This document shows positions 23,298-33,324 of a DNA stretch of 64,000 nt, piece after piece (positions within the stretch are counted from its first letter, which is position 1; each line of letters opens with the position of its first letter). Origin of the DNA: Hygrophila difformis (Eukaryota > Streptophyta > Magnoliopsida > Lamiales > Acanthaceae); the NCBI GenBank assembly GCA_030278955.1, contig JAOANR010000004.1:54749459-54813458 (forward strand), in the 5' to 3' direction. The position numbers and the translations under genes were made by a program. Under the pieces are notes generated by a model, which ran no database searches, had not been told where the DNA came from, and saw only the letters and a list, made by a program, of their open reading frames with translations.

Positions 23298-23882
23298 ATG
23301 GCCAATTGCTTAATCCTCCTTGCGCGTGGCCGTCACTCTCCGCTACCTCCCACCGCATCCTCCGGCGGCTACGACTGCAAGACTTGCGGCAAGAGCTTCC
23401 CCTCCTTCCAAGCGTTGGGCGGCCACCGCTCCAGCCACAAGAAGCCCAGGAATAATAATAGTAATAGTAATAGTAATACCGCCGATCCAAAAATTTCTCC
23501 GGTGGAGTCGACGGCGGCACAGCCTCCAGAAGAACAAGAAGAAGAAGAAGAAGCTCAATTTGCTGCAAAAGTGATCGACGTCGTCCCTCCAATTCTGCAC
23601 AGGAGAATGATCCCCCAACCCGACCCGAATAGGACCAAAATCCACGAGTGCTCGATCTGCGGGTCGGAGTTTGGGTCGGGTCAGGCACTGGGCGGGCATA
23701 TGCGAAGACACAGGCCAGCGCCAACAACTCCGGCGACGTTTGAAGATAACGGCGTCAGGTCCAAAAGCATGGTTACATTCGATCTCAACCTACCGGCGCC
23801 GCAGGAGGATGACAGATTACTTCAGTTGGCGCAGCATGTAGGGTTCGCCTCCGCGGCAGCCCTGTTGGATTGCCACTATTAG
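23298..23882 (+). CDS. Truncated ZAT5-like zinc-finger protein, copy 1
   Basis: The first in-frame Met falls inside the conserved DMANCLILLARG block, giving 194 residues. The N-terminal coding sequence upstream (SASSNAATNSFTNSYS...) is present but has no ATG; an in-frame TAA occurs before it in the joined intron sequence. Both fingers (QALGGH twice) and the EAR motif DLNLPAP are intact, so a protein from this Met could still bind DNA and repress. The basic N-terminal region of the intact gene is lost. Differences from the 6067 gene (HRSSH, RSKSMV, RLLQLAQHV) are shared by the other array copies where they can be read. No natural promoter is attached. Confidence 0.7.
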   Translation: MANCLILLARGRHSPLPPTASSGGYDCKTCGKSFPSFQALGGHRSSHKKPRNNNSNSNSNTADPKISPVESTAAQPPEEQEEEEEAQFAAKVIDVVPPILHRRMIPQPDPNRTKIHECSICGSEFGSGQALGGHMRRHRPAPTTPATFEDNGVRSKSMVTFDLNLPAPQEDDRLLQLAQHVGFASAAALLDCHY

Positions 23883-23969
23883 ATTGGAGTTGACACATAG
23901 CATAATTATTTTTTTCCCATTTAAATATATAATTACTGTACTACTACTATCTTAACACTACACCACCGA

Positions 23970-24247
23970 ATGGGGAAGCTAGTGGCGGCCACCTGTGGAC
24001 TCTTGTCAACTCAACTTGTGCTGATCGAGACGGTGTTCTTTTGTTTTTGCTCTGTAATTATTGCTACTACTGATTCTAATGACGTGCAAGGGCTCCAAGT
24101 GTTGTACACTTCATTGAATAGTCCTCCACAGCTAATAGGATGGAAATCTTCTGGTGGTGATCCATGTGGAGAGTCATGGAAGGGTATCACCTGTCAGGGT
24201 TCTTCTGTTATATCCATCCAAATATCTGGGCTGACACTTAATGGGAC
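23970..24247 (+). pseudogene. STRUBBELIG-receptor-family (SRF) N-terminal fragment 1
   Basis: Starts [20 protein letters not shown], a signal-peptide-like segment, then [34 protein letters not shown] and the first leucine-rich-repeat phrase [13 protein letters not shown]. This is the extracellular start of SRF leucine-rich-repeat receptor kinases. It stops at LNGT and joins antisense squalene-synthase sequence; the fused open frame runs to 24347 (125 residues). No kinase, no transmembrane segment beyond the signal. It lies about 90 bp after the zinc-finger stop. Confidence 0.85.
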
Positions 24248-24255
24248 GAGGAGAA

Positions 24256-24610
24256 GAGTTACCTCCAGGTTATCAACGTATTTACTCCAAATTTCACGGG
24301 GCCAGAACATGCGTGACCTCGGTATCTCATTAATATTCTTGAGATAATCTCTGATGATGCCTGTTTTCTGTTGGTTGATTAGAAAGATAAGACAATTTTG
24401 TGAGTTATGTATTTGGGAAGAGTTTAGTCAGAGAATTTTAAGATATAACACAGAATCAATACCTGAAGAAATAAACCCATTGAGTTGGAGATCTCATCTG
24501 AAGGCAAATCTTGCTTTCCAGAAGCATAAAACATCTTTGACAGCCCTGGCCCAGAAAGTCCACCCACAATTTGACAATATTCATTATAATCATCAGTTGT
24601 TTCTACCTAG
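24256..24610 (-). pseudogene. Squalene-synthase exon pair, array unit 2
   Basis: Exons [11 protein letters not shown]...LFLQ and [18 protein letters not shown]...NLE on the minus strand with splice signals, as in the other units. DYLKN replaces DYLED. The third exon seen at 22392 is missing because SRF sequence is joined just beyond the donor. Confidence 0.87.
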
Positions 24611-24892
24611 AAGAGATGTTAAAATTTAAACTTTAGACCCAGACCCGTGCACTTCTATTAAACAATCCTCTAAGTAAGTAGATTTGGTCCGGTTTGAAAT
24701 AATTAAAAATACGGTTTGGTTTGAAAAATTTCAAAACCGTAAAATTACGGTTTGGTTTAAACTTTAGATCCACACCTATGCCCTCCTCCGCCGCCCTCGT
24801 CCACCTCCGCCTCCTCTAACGCCGCAACTAACTCCTTCACCAACTCCTATTCCCCAACCACCTCCAGCGCGATTTCGATCGAAGACGAGGAC

Positions 24893-25495
24893 ATGGCCAA
24901 TTGCTTAATCCTCCTTGCGCGTGGCCGTCACTCTCCGCTACCTCCCACCGCATCCTCCGGCGGCTACGACTGCAAGACTTGCGGCAAGAGCTTCCCCTCC
25001 TTCCAAGCGTTGGGCGGCCACCGCTCCAGCCACAAGAAGCCCAGGAATAATAATAGTAATAGTAATAGTAATACCGCCGATCCAAAAATTTCTCCGGTGG
25101 AGTCGACGGCGGCGCAGCCTCCAGAAGAAGAAGAAGAAGAAGAAGAAGAAGAAGAAGAAGAAGAAGCTCAATTTGCTGCAAAAGTGATCGGCGCCGTCCC
25201 TCCAATTCTGCACAGGAGAATGATCCCCCAACCCGACCCGAATAGGACCAAAATCCACGAGTGCTCGATCTGCGGGTCGGAGTTTGGGGCGGGTCAGGCA
25301 CTGGGCGAGCATATGCGAAGACACAGGCCAGCGCCAACAACTCCGGCGATGTTTGAAGATAACGGCGTCAGGTCCAAAAGCATGGTTACATTCGATCTCA
25401 ACCTACCGGCGCCACAGGAGGATGACAGATTACTTCAGTTGGCGCAGCATGTGGGGTTCGCCTCCGCGGCAACCCTGTTGGATTGCCACTATTAG
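24893..25495 (+). CDS. Truncated ZAT5-like zinc-finger protein, copy 2 (finger 2 altered)
   Basis: 200 residues from the internal Met. Finger 1 is intact. Finger 2 has GAGQALGEH instead of GSGQALGGH, changing the conserved QALGGH needed for DNA contact, while its zinc ligands remain. The acidic linker is expanded by a GAA repeat to 14 consecutive glutamates. The EAR motif DLNLPAP is kept. Without a natural start region it is probably a decaying copy, but it could act as an EAR-bearing protein with one working finger. Confidence 0.65.
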   Translation: MANCLILLARGRHSPLPPTASSGGYDCKTCGKSFPSFQALGGHRSSHKKPRNNNSNSNSNTADPKISPVESTAAQPPEEEEEEEEEEEEEEAQFAAKVIGAVPPILHRRMIPQPDPNRTKIHECSICGSEFGAGQALGEHMRRHRPAPTTPAMFEDNGVRSKSMVTFDLNLPAPQEDDRLLQLAQHVGFASAATLLDCHY

Positions 25496-25582
25496 ATTGG
25501 AGTTGACACATAGTATAATTATTTTTTTCCCATTTAAATATATAATTACTGTACTACTACTATCTTAACACTACACCACCGA

Positions 25583-25860
25583 ATGGGGAAGCTAGTGGCG
25601 GCCACCTGTGGACTCTTGTCAACTCAACTTGTGCTGATCGCGACGGTGTTCTTTTGTTTTTGCTCTATAATTATTGCTACTACTGATTCTAATGACGTGC
25701 AAGGGCTCCAAGTGTTGTACACTTCATTGAATAGTCCTCCAGAACTAATATGATGGAAATCTTCTGGTGGTGATCCATGTGGAGAGTCATGGAAGGGTAT
25801 CACCTGTCAGGGTTCTTCTGTTATATCCATCCAAATATCTGGGCTGACACTTAATGGGAC
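25583..25860 (+). pseudogene. SRF N-terminal fragment 2
   Basis: Same fragment as at 23970 but interrupted by an in-frame TGA (about 25752) where the sister copies read GGA, in the stretch before [10 protein letters not shown]. Confidence 0.85.
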
Positions 25861-25869
25861 GAGGAGAAG

Positions 25870-26222
25870 AGTTACCTCCAGGTTATCAACGTATTTACTC
25901 CAAATTTCACGGGGCCAGAACATGCGTGACCTCGGTATCTCATTAATATTCTTGAGATAATCTCTGATGATGCTTGTTTTCTGTTGGTTGATTAGAAAGA
26001 TAAAACAATTTTGTGAGTTATGTATTTGGGAAGAGTTTAGTAAGAGAATTTTAAGATATAACACAGAATCAATACCTGAAGAAATAAACCCATTGAGTTG
26101 GAGATCTCATCTGAAGGCAAATCTTGCTTTCCAGAAGCATAAAACATCTTTGACAGCCCTGGCCCAGAAAGTCCACCCACAATTTGACAATATTCATTAT
26201 AATCATCGGTTGTTTCTACCTA
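25870..26222 (-). pseudogene. Squalene-synthase exon pair, array unit 3
   Basis: The same two antisense exons as at 24256; [18 protein letters not shown] is read here, again with DYLKN. Confidence 0.87.
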
Positions 26223-26505
26223 GAAGAGATGTTAAAATTTAAACTTTAGACCCAGACCCGTGCACTTCTATTAAACAATCCTCTAAGTAAGTAGATTTGG
26301 TCCGGTTTGAAATAATTAAAAATACGGTTTGGTTTGAAAAATTTCAAAACCGTAAAATTACGGTTTGGTTTAAACTTTATATCCACACCTATGCCCTCCT
26401 CCGCCGCCCTCGTCCACCTCCGCCTCCTCCAACGCCGCAACTAACTCCTTCACCAACTCCTATTCTCCAACCACCTCCAGCGCGATTTCGATCGAAGACG
26501 AGGAC

Positions 26506-27086
26506 ATGGTCAATTGCTTAATCCTCCTTGCGTGTGGCCGTCACTCTCCGCTACCTCCCACCGCATCCTCCGGCGGCTACGACTGCAAGACTTGCGGCAA
26601 GAGCTTCCCCTCCTTCCAAACGTTGGGCGGCCACCGCTCCAGCCACAAGAAGCCCAGGAATAATAATAGTAATAGTAATAGTAATACCGCCGATCCAAAA
26701 ATTTCTCCGGTGGAGTCGACGGCGGCGCAGCCTCCAGAAGAACAAGAAGAAGAAGAAGCTCAATTTGCTGCAAAAATGATCGACGCCGTCCCTCCAATTT
26801 TGCACAGGAGAATGATCCCCAACCCGACCCGAATAGGACCAAAATCCACGAGTGCTCGATCTGCGGGTCGGAGTTTGGGTCGGGTCAGGCACTGGGCGGG
26901 CATATGCGAAGACACAGGCTAGCGCCAACAACTCCGGCGACGTTTGAAGATAACGGCGTCAGGTCCAAAAGCATGGTTACATTCGATCTCAACCTACCGG
27001 TGCCGCAGGAGGATGACAGATTACTTCAGTTGGCGCAGCATTAAGGGTTCGCCTCCACGGCAGCCCTGTTGGATTGCCACTATTAG
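26506..27086 (+). pseudogene. Truncated ZAT5-like copy 3 (frameshifted)
   Basis: Finger 1 reads FQTLGGH (Ala to Thr in QALGGH). One C is lost from the CCCCC run at about 26816, shifting the frame before finger 2, so the open frame ends at 26922 in unrelated residues. Further on, GTG GGG has become TAAGGG near the C-terminus, a second defect. The conserved DMANC start is DMVNC here. Confidence 0.85.
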
Positions 27087-27173
27087 ATTGGAGTTGACAC
27101 ATAGCATAATTATTTTTTTCCCATTTAAATATATAATTACTGTACTACTACTATCTTAACACTACACCACCGA

Positions 27174-27451
27174 ATGGGGAAGCTAGTGGCGGCCACCTGT
27201 GGACTCTTGTCAACTCAACTTGTGCTGATCGTGACGGTGTTCTTTTGTTTTTGCTCTGTAATTATTGCTACTACTGATTCTAATGACGTGCAAGGGCTCC
27301 AAGTGTTGTACACTTCATTGAATAGTCCTCCACAGCTAATAGGATGGAAATCTTCTGCTGGTAATCCATGTGGAGAGTCATGGAAGGGTATCACCTGTCA
27401 GGGTTCTTCTGTTATATCCATCCAAATATCTGGGCTGGCACTTAATGGGAC
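27174..27451 (+). pseudogene. SRF N-terminal fragment 3
   Basis: As fragment 1, with an open chimeric frame to 27551 (125 residues): signal-like N-terminus, SRF extracellular start, then antisense squalene-synthase-derived residues. Two open copies out of three and identical junctions fit one founding fusion. Confidence 0.85.
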
Positions 27452-27459
27452 GAGGAGAA

Positions 27460-27815
27460 GAGTTACCTCCAGGTTATCAACGTATTTACTCCAAATTTCA
27501 CGGGGCCAGAACATGCGTGACCTCAGTATCTCATTAATATTCTTTAGATAATCTCTGATGATGCTTGTTTTCTGTTGGTTGATTAGAAAGATAAGATAAT
27601 TTTGTGAGTTATGTATTTGGGAAGAGTTTAATCAGAGAATTTTAAGATATAACACAGAATCAATACCTGAAGAAATAAACCCATTGAGTTGGAGATCTCA
27701 TCTGAAGGCAAATCTTGCTTTCCAGAAGCATAAAACATCTTTGACAGCCCTTGGCCAGAAAGTCCACCCACAATTTGACAATATTCATTATAATCATCAG
27801 TTGTTTCTACCTAGA
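27460..27815 (-). pseudogene. Squalene-synthase exon pair, array unit 4
   Basis: Minus-strand exons as in the other units, with small changes (GGGCC to TGGCC near 27751). Confidence 0.87.
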
Positions 27816-28096
27816 AGAGATGTTAAAATTTAAACTTTAGACCCAGATCCGTGCACTTCTATTAAACAATCCTCTAAGTAAGTAGATTTGGTCCGGTTTG
27901 AAATAATTAAAAATACGGTTTGGTTTGAAAAATTTCAAAATCGTAAAATTACGGTTTGGTTTAAACTTTAGATCCACACCTATGCCCTCCTCCGCCGCCC
28001 TCGTCCACCTCCGCCTCCTCCAACGCCGCAACTAACTCCTTCACCAACTCCTATTCCCCAACCACCTCCAGCGCGATTTCGATCGAAGACGAGGAC

Positions 28097-28678
28097 ATGG
28101 CCAATTGCTTAATCCTCCTTGCGCGTGGCCGTCACTCTCCACTATCTCCCACCGCATTCTCCGGCGGCTACGACTGCAAGACTTGCGGCAAGAGCTTCCC
28201 CTCCTTCTAAGCGTTGGGCGGCCACCGCTCCAGCCACAAGAAGACCAGGAATAATAATAGAAATAGTAATAGTAATACCGCGGATCCAAAAATTTCTCCG
28301 GTGGAGTCGACGGCGGCGCAGCCTCTAGAAGAACAAGAAGAAGAAGAAGCTCAATTTGCTGCAAAAATGATCGACACCGTCCCTCCAATTCTGCACAGGA
28401 GAATGATCCCCCAACCCGACCCGAATAGGACCAAAATCCACGAGTGCTCGATCTGCGGGTCGGAGTTTGGGTCGGGTCAGGCACTGGGCGGGCATATGCG
28501 AAGACACATGCCAGCGCCAACAACTCCGGCGACGTTTGAAGATAACGGCGTCAGGTCCAAAAGCATGGTTACATTCGATCTCAACCTACCGGCGCCACAG
28601 GAGGATGACAGATTACTTCAGTTGGCGCAGCATGTGGGGTTCGCCTCTGCGGCAACCCTGTTGGATTGCCACTATTAG
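28097..28678 (+). pseudogene. Truncated ZAT5-like copy 4 (stop in finger 1)
   Basis: CAA of QALGGH in finger 1 is TAA (about 28208), ending the frame. The rest, including finger 2 (QALGGHMRRH) and DLNLPAP, remains open. A Met at 28214 could only give a one-finger product. Unlike the other copies it is followed by the native 3' flank of the zinc-finger gene. Confidence 0.87.
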
Positions 28679-29240
28679 ATTGGAGTTGACACATAGTATA
28701 ATTATTTTTTTCCCATTTAAATATATAATTACTGTACTACTACTATCTTAACACTACACAGCAACATGCCAACACACAACACATTGCACATTTTTCTTGT
28801 TTTAATTTTGTTTTATTACCGCATAATTTATTTTGTTCTGCTTTTCAAAACTGTAGGAATTTTTGCTGTCGACTACTGATACGATGTATACTGTGATGGA
28901 TGATGATTCTTTGAAGAAAGAGGGAGAGATGATATTTTCAATTTTTTAGTAACATAATACTCCATGTTACATCGTATACTTTTAATCATAAAAATTTTAA
29001 GATGATTGTAACATAACTCCACTTAATTACTCTTTATATATTAATAATAATATTAAGTCAAAATTAATTAAAAAATTATTAAAAAAGTAAAAAAATGTTT
29101 ATACCAAAAAAAAAGTCAAAAAAGATTAGTACTTATAATGTAATTTTGATAATTTATTTTTAATCTCTATTGAAATTGAATTAGCTTAGTAGTATAGTAT
29201 ATAGTTTGGGGTAGCGTTTGATGATACGTACCCCAATTGA
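28679..29240 (+). other. Copy of the ZAT5-like 3' flank
   Basis: Matches 6832-7400 closely and ends at GATGATACGTACCCCAATTGAT, where squalene-synthase sequence begins. Confidence 0.75.
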
Positions 29241-29257
29241 TAATGCTGTCAGGAGAA

Positions 29258-29530
29258 GAATTACCTCCAGGTTTTCAACGTATTTACTCCAAATTTCACG
29301 GGGCCAGAACATGCGTGACCTCGGTCTGTCATTAATATTCTTGAGATAATCTCTTATGATGTTTGTTTTCTGTTGATTGATTAGATGATAAGACAATTGT
29401 GTGACTTATTAATTTGGGAAGAGTTTAGTCATATAGAACAAAATCAATACTTGATGAAATAAACCAATTGAGTTGTGGATCTCATCTGAAGCCAAATCTT
29501 ACTTTCCAGAAGCATGAAACAGTTTTTGAG
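29258..29530 (-). pseudogene. Squalene-synthase fragment
   Basis: One exon [18 protein letters not shown]...NLE and the 3' half of the preceding exon, broken at about 29525. The same break and layout occur at 21985-22250, so these two pieces are copies of each other. Confidence 0.85.
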
Positions 29531-29671
29531 AATGGGAAATATTGGATCATGTTGGTTTTATCTCAGATGTTGGAATCATTACCATCATCAGGATACTTCC
29601 CCTTGCTGGAGTTGGGCATCATTTAAAAAAGCCATTTTGGTTTCAAAATGATAAGATATACGGAAAATCAT

Positions 29672-30812
29672 ATCTACCTGAACAATTGCGCAAAAACATA
29701 AGATAGCAATATTTCTCAGACCCGACATGTACTTTAGACAATCTTCCACATGTACTAAAGCATTTGAGACCATATCATGCAGGCACTGCACTCCCTTAAA
29801 TGAGTTTTCCTCTGCTTTTAAGTTTCTAACAGCACAAAACAACACAAGATATCAGTACCAGTATAAGACATTTCCCTCATCTTAAATTAACACAAAGTCA
29901 CTATTAATGATAAAAAGATGCATTGAACATGAGGAGTAGAGCTGTAAACGAGCCGAACCGAACCGAGCTTCAAGTGTTTGAGCTCTGTTCGTTAAGCTTA
30001 ACGAACGAACACGAACCGAGCCAAAAATCTTAACGAGCCAATGTTTATGTTTGAGCTCTGTTCGTTTAACCTTACGAACGAGCTAATAACGAACGAACAC
30101 GAGCCTAATCGAGCCCAGTTAACGAACCATTTATTTTATTAATAAATTAATTTGTTTTAAAATTAAATTAGGTATGAAAATGTAATGTATATTGTAATAT
30201 AATTTATGAGAGAAATGTGAAATTAATAAAAATGGAAAATGGAAAGAACAACTAGATAAAATTTTTATTTTTTATATATATATTCCATTAAAAAAGAATT
30301 CCGAACTGTTCGCGAACTTAACGAACGAACACACAAACCAAATTATGTGTTTGAGCTCGGTTCGTTTAACTTACCGAACGAGCCGTTAACAAACGAACAC
30401 GAATCGAAACGAGCTCAGCTCACGAACTGTTTGTTCTATTTACAGCTCTAATGAGGAGAAATATTACCTCCAGGGTATCAGCGTATTTACTCCAAATTTC
30501 GCGGGGGCCAGAACATGCGTGACCTCGAAATCTCATTAATATTCTTCAGATAATTTCTGAGTTATGTATTTGGTTTATTAGAAAGATAAGACAATTTTGT
30601 GAGTTGTGTATTTGGGAAGAGTTTAGTCAGAGAACTTTAAGATATAGCACAGGATCAATACCTGAAGAAATAAACTCATTGAGTTGGAGATCTCATCTGA
30701 AGGCAAATCTTGCTTTCCAGAGGCATGAAACAGCTTTGACAGCCCTAGCCCAGAAAGTCCACCCACAATTTGACAATATTCATCATACTCATCAGGTGTT
30801 TCTACCTAGAAT
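29672..30812 (-). pseudogene. Partial squalene-synthase gene split by a hAT element
   Basis: Exons in family order on the minus strand: about 30811-30656 ([15 protein letters not shown] region), about 30560-30463 (degraded DYLKN exon) and 29828-29672 ([20 protein letters not shown]...CAIVQ). The hAT element 29937-30450 sits in the intron between the last two. The middle exon carries small indels. Confidence 0.83.
29937..30450. mobile_element. Non-autonomous hAT element, TSD ATGAGGAG
   Basis: Termini TAGAGCTGTAAA and TTTACAGCTCTA are perfect inverted repeats, flanked by the 8-bp direct repeat ATGAGGAG (29929-29936, 30451-30458). The ends are rich in GAACGAACACGA and GAGCTC phrases. No transposase. 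Confidence 0.88.
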
Positions 30813-30975
30813 AGATGTTAAACTTTAAACTTTAGATCCAGACCCATGCAATTCTATTAAATAATCCACAAGTAAGTAGATTTGGTCCGGTTTGAAATAA
30901 TTAAAAATACGTTGGTTTGAAAAATTTCAAAACCGTAAAATTACGGTTTGGTTTAAACTTTAGATCCACACTCAT

Positions 30976-31690
30976 GCACTTCTATTAAACAATGAGTTTT
31001 GCAGCAAGGCCTAGTGTTAAAGAAACACAAGTAATTAGGAAATCTCCATTATTAGGAGAAATACAACATAGAATAAAGTTCAAGCTGTAATTTAGCATGC
31101 AAACCCAAACGATCCATAGAACTATTGTGCTTAAGCTATAGAGTACCAATCAAAATCATAATGAGTGATTAGCTTACCCCTTCGCATGCTCACCACCCCT
31201 ATGAAGAATTGAATGTTGTTGTAACACAAAGCTAATGTTTCAATTGACACGATCTGGTAATATTAGCATAAAAGAATTATTTAGACATTCTGATATTAAA
31301 TTAAATACTGTATAAAGAAATGAGGTAACATGAATCTTTGATATAGCAGTAAAATCATGCTGAAAAGATCTGCATAAACTAGGCGCATTCATAATTTTCT
31401 TTTAATCAATAGGAGGTTGGCACATGTTTAAACATGTTGAATAATATTTGAGAGTTACTGAAAAGGACAAACATTTAGAAAGTAGCCAACTGCTTATTCA
31501 GCCAGATATATCTACATTCTATATCCCACTCATTGAAATTTAAAATACGCTGTGGATGGACAAGTTTAGATGATTAATAAGCTAGATCACATCAGAAATA
31601 TGGATTTAAGATTTTCAGCCCTATTCCATAAAACTAATATAATCTGTGGCCAGATGTAAAAGGATTTAATGACAATCTGTCGGAAAAACT
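30976..31690. other. Non-coding DNA between squalene-synthase fragments
   Basis: No exon or element recognised; AT-rich, possibly former intron or intergenic DNA of a squalene-synthase copy. Confidence 0.4.
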
Positions 31691-31844
31691 CAAAACATCA
31701 TGTGTAGAACGAGAAATATTCGTGTTACTTTTATCTCAGATGTTGCAATCACTAGCATCATCAGGATACTTCCACTTGCAGGAGTTCGGAATTATTTAAA
31801 AAACCACTTTGGTTTCAAAATGATAAGATATACGGAAAATCATA

Positions 31845-32814
31845 CCTACCTGAATAATTGCGTAAAAATGGAAGATGGCAATATTTTTCAGACCCGGCAT
31901 ATAGTTTAGACAATCTTCCACATGTACTAAAGCATTTGTGACCATATCATTCTGGCACTGCATTCGCTTAACTGAGTTTTCCTCTGCTTTTAAGTTCTAA
32001 CTTCATAAAGCAACACAAGATATTAGTACCAGTATAACACATTTCACTCATCTTAATTAACACAAAATCACTGTTAATGATGAAAAGATGCATTGAACAT
32101 GAGGAGAAATATTACCTCTAGTTTATCAACGTATTTACTCCAAATTTCACGGGGGCCAGAACATGCGTGACCTCGGTATCTCATTAATATTCTTGAGATA
32201 ATCTCTGATAATGCCTGTTTTCTGTTGGTTGATTAGAAGATAAGACAATTTTGTGAGTTATGTATTCGGAAAGAATTTAGTCAGAGAACTTTAAGATATA
32301 GCACATAATCAATACCTGAAGAAATAAACCCATTGAGTTGGAGATCTCATCTGAAGGCAAATCTTGCTTTCCAGAAGCATGAAACAGCTTTGACAGCCCT
32401 AGCCCAGAAAGTCTACCCACAATTTGACAATATTCATCTGACAATATTCATCATACTCATCAGTTGTTTCTACCTAGAAGAGATGTTAAACTTTAGATCT
32501 AGACCCATGCACTTCTATTAAACAATCCCCAAGTAAGTAGATTTGGTCCGGTTTGAAATAATTAAAAATACGGTTTAATTTAAAAAATTTCAAAACCGTT
32601 AAATTAAGGTTTGGTTTAAACGTTAGATCCACACCCATGCACTTCTATTAAACAATCCCCAAAGTAAATAGATTTCATGAAAAATCTAAAACAATCATGA
32701 GATGAAGATTTAGGAGTGACCTAGAGGGTCAAAACTGAGTTCGTATTTCTGTACCTCTTTGCAAATAAATTTTACCATTCCTGCACCCATTCTCATGATA
32801 ATATCCTCGATTGC
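31845..32814 (-). pseudogene. Partial squalene-synthase gene, four consecutive exons
   Basis: The most complete copy. From high to low: 32814-32755 (20 codons AIEDIIMRMGAGMVKFICKE), about 32474-32312 ([10 protein letters not shown]..., with a short internal duplication at about 32430-32450), about 32220-32116 ([16 protein letters not shown]...) and about 31998-31845 ([20 protein letters not shown]...). Exon sizes and phases follow plant squalene synthase. Exons for the first aspartate-rich motif and for the C-terminal membrane anchor are absent, and the second motif is DYLKN. It is a truncated, probably non-functional copy that may be closest to the array's source. Confidence 0.87.
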
Positions 32815-33324
32815 CTTTGATAATTGTAAAAAGAGGAATTAGTTTATCTTAAGATGTATAGATTGTTCAATATTGCAATGCTATAGATAAAAGTTGTTTC
32901 CTTAGTTTGTGGAAACAACCTGGTACTTACCAATTTTATTACTTGATGACTACTTTATAATTGGGTTAACTTTTATTTAAAATATTATAAACGTCAAGTA
33001 TTTTTATTCCATCTAAATCATAACAATACATGTAATTTAGGTGACTGAACCTTTCAAATTTAAGATTTTGATTGAATTCGACTTTAGATATTTTATCAAC
33101 ATGACAATATGGTGCATTTTAAGGGCTTACAAAATAATGTGACATTTCATCATGTGCATGGTTTTGTACAAGATGTCCTTTCTAAATTCAAATAGTTAAC
33201 ATATAGCTTTGCAAAAGCTGTAGTCACGGACATATACATCCTGGCATGATTATTTAACAACACTAAATCAAAGTGGAAAAACACCTCTTCATGACTTTAT
33301 TAATACTTTTTGTTACGTTTAAGC
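32815..33324. other. AT-rich intergenic DNA
   Basis: Nothing recognised; the missing upstream squalene-synthase exons are not found here. Confidence 0.5.

Larger units (their letters stand above)
22655..29250. repeat. Tandem array of about 1.6-kb composite gene-fragment units
   Basis: Each unit holds, left to right: two antisense squalene-synthase exons, an AT-rich intron stretch (GGTCCGGTTTGAAAT...), an N-truncated zinc-finger gene (+) and an SRF first-exon fragment (+). The zinc-finger starts are at 23298, 24893, 26506 and 28097; the SRF starts at 23970, 25583 and 27174. The steps are 1591-1613 bp. The fourth unit ends in the natural 3' flank of the zinc-finger gene instead of SRF. Junctions are identical between units (ACACTACAC-CACCGAATGGGG and AATGGGAC-GAGGAGAAGAG), so one fusion was made once and then amplified. 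Confidence 0.9.

Noticed and set aside
23242..23727. Minus-strand frames with poly-Tyr or poly-Leu opposite each zinc-finger copy
   Set aside because: Antisense of the Asn/Ser and Glu tracts; repeated in every copy only because the copies are similar.
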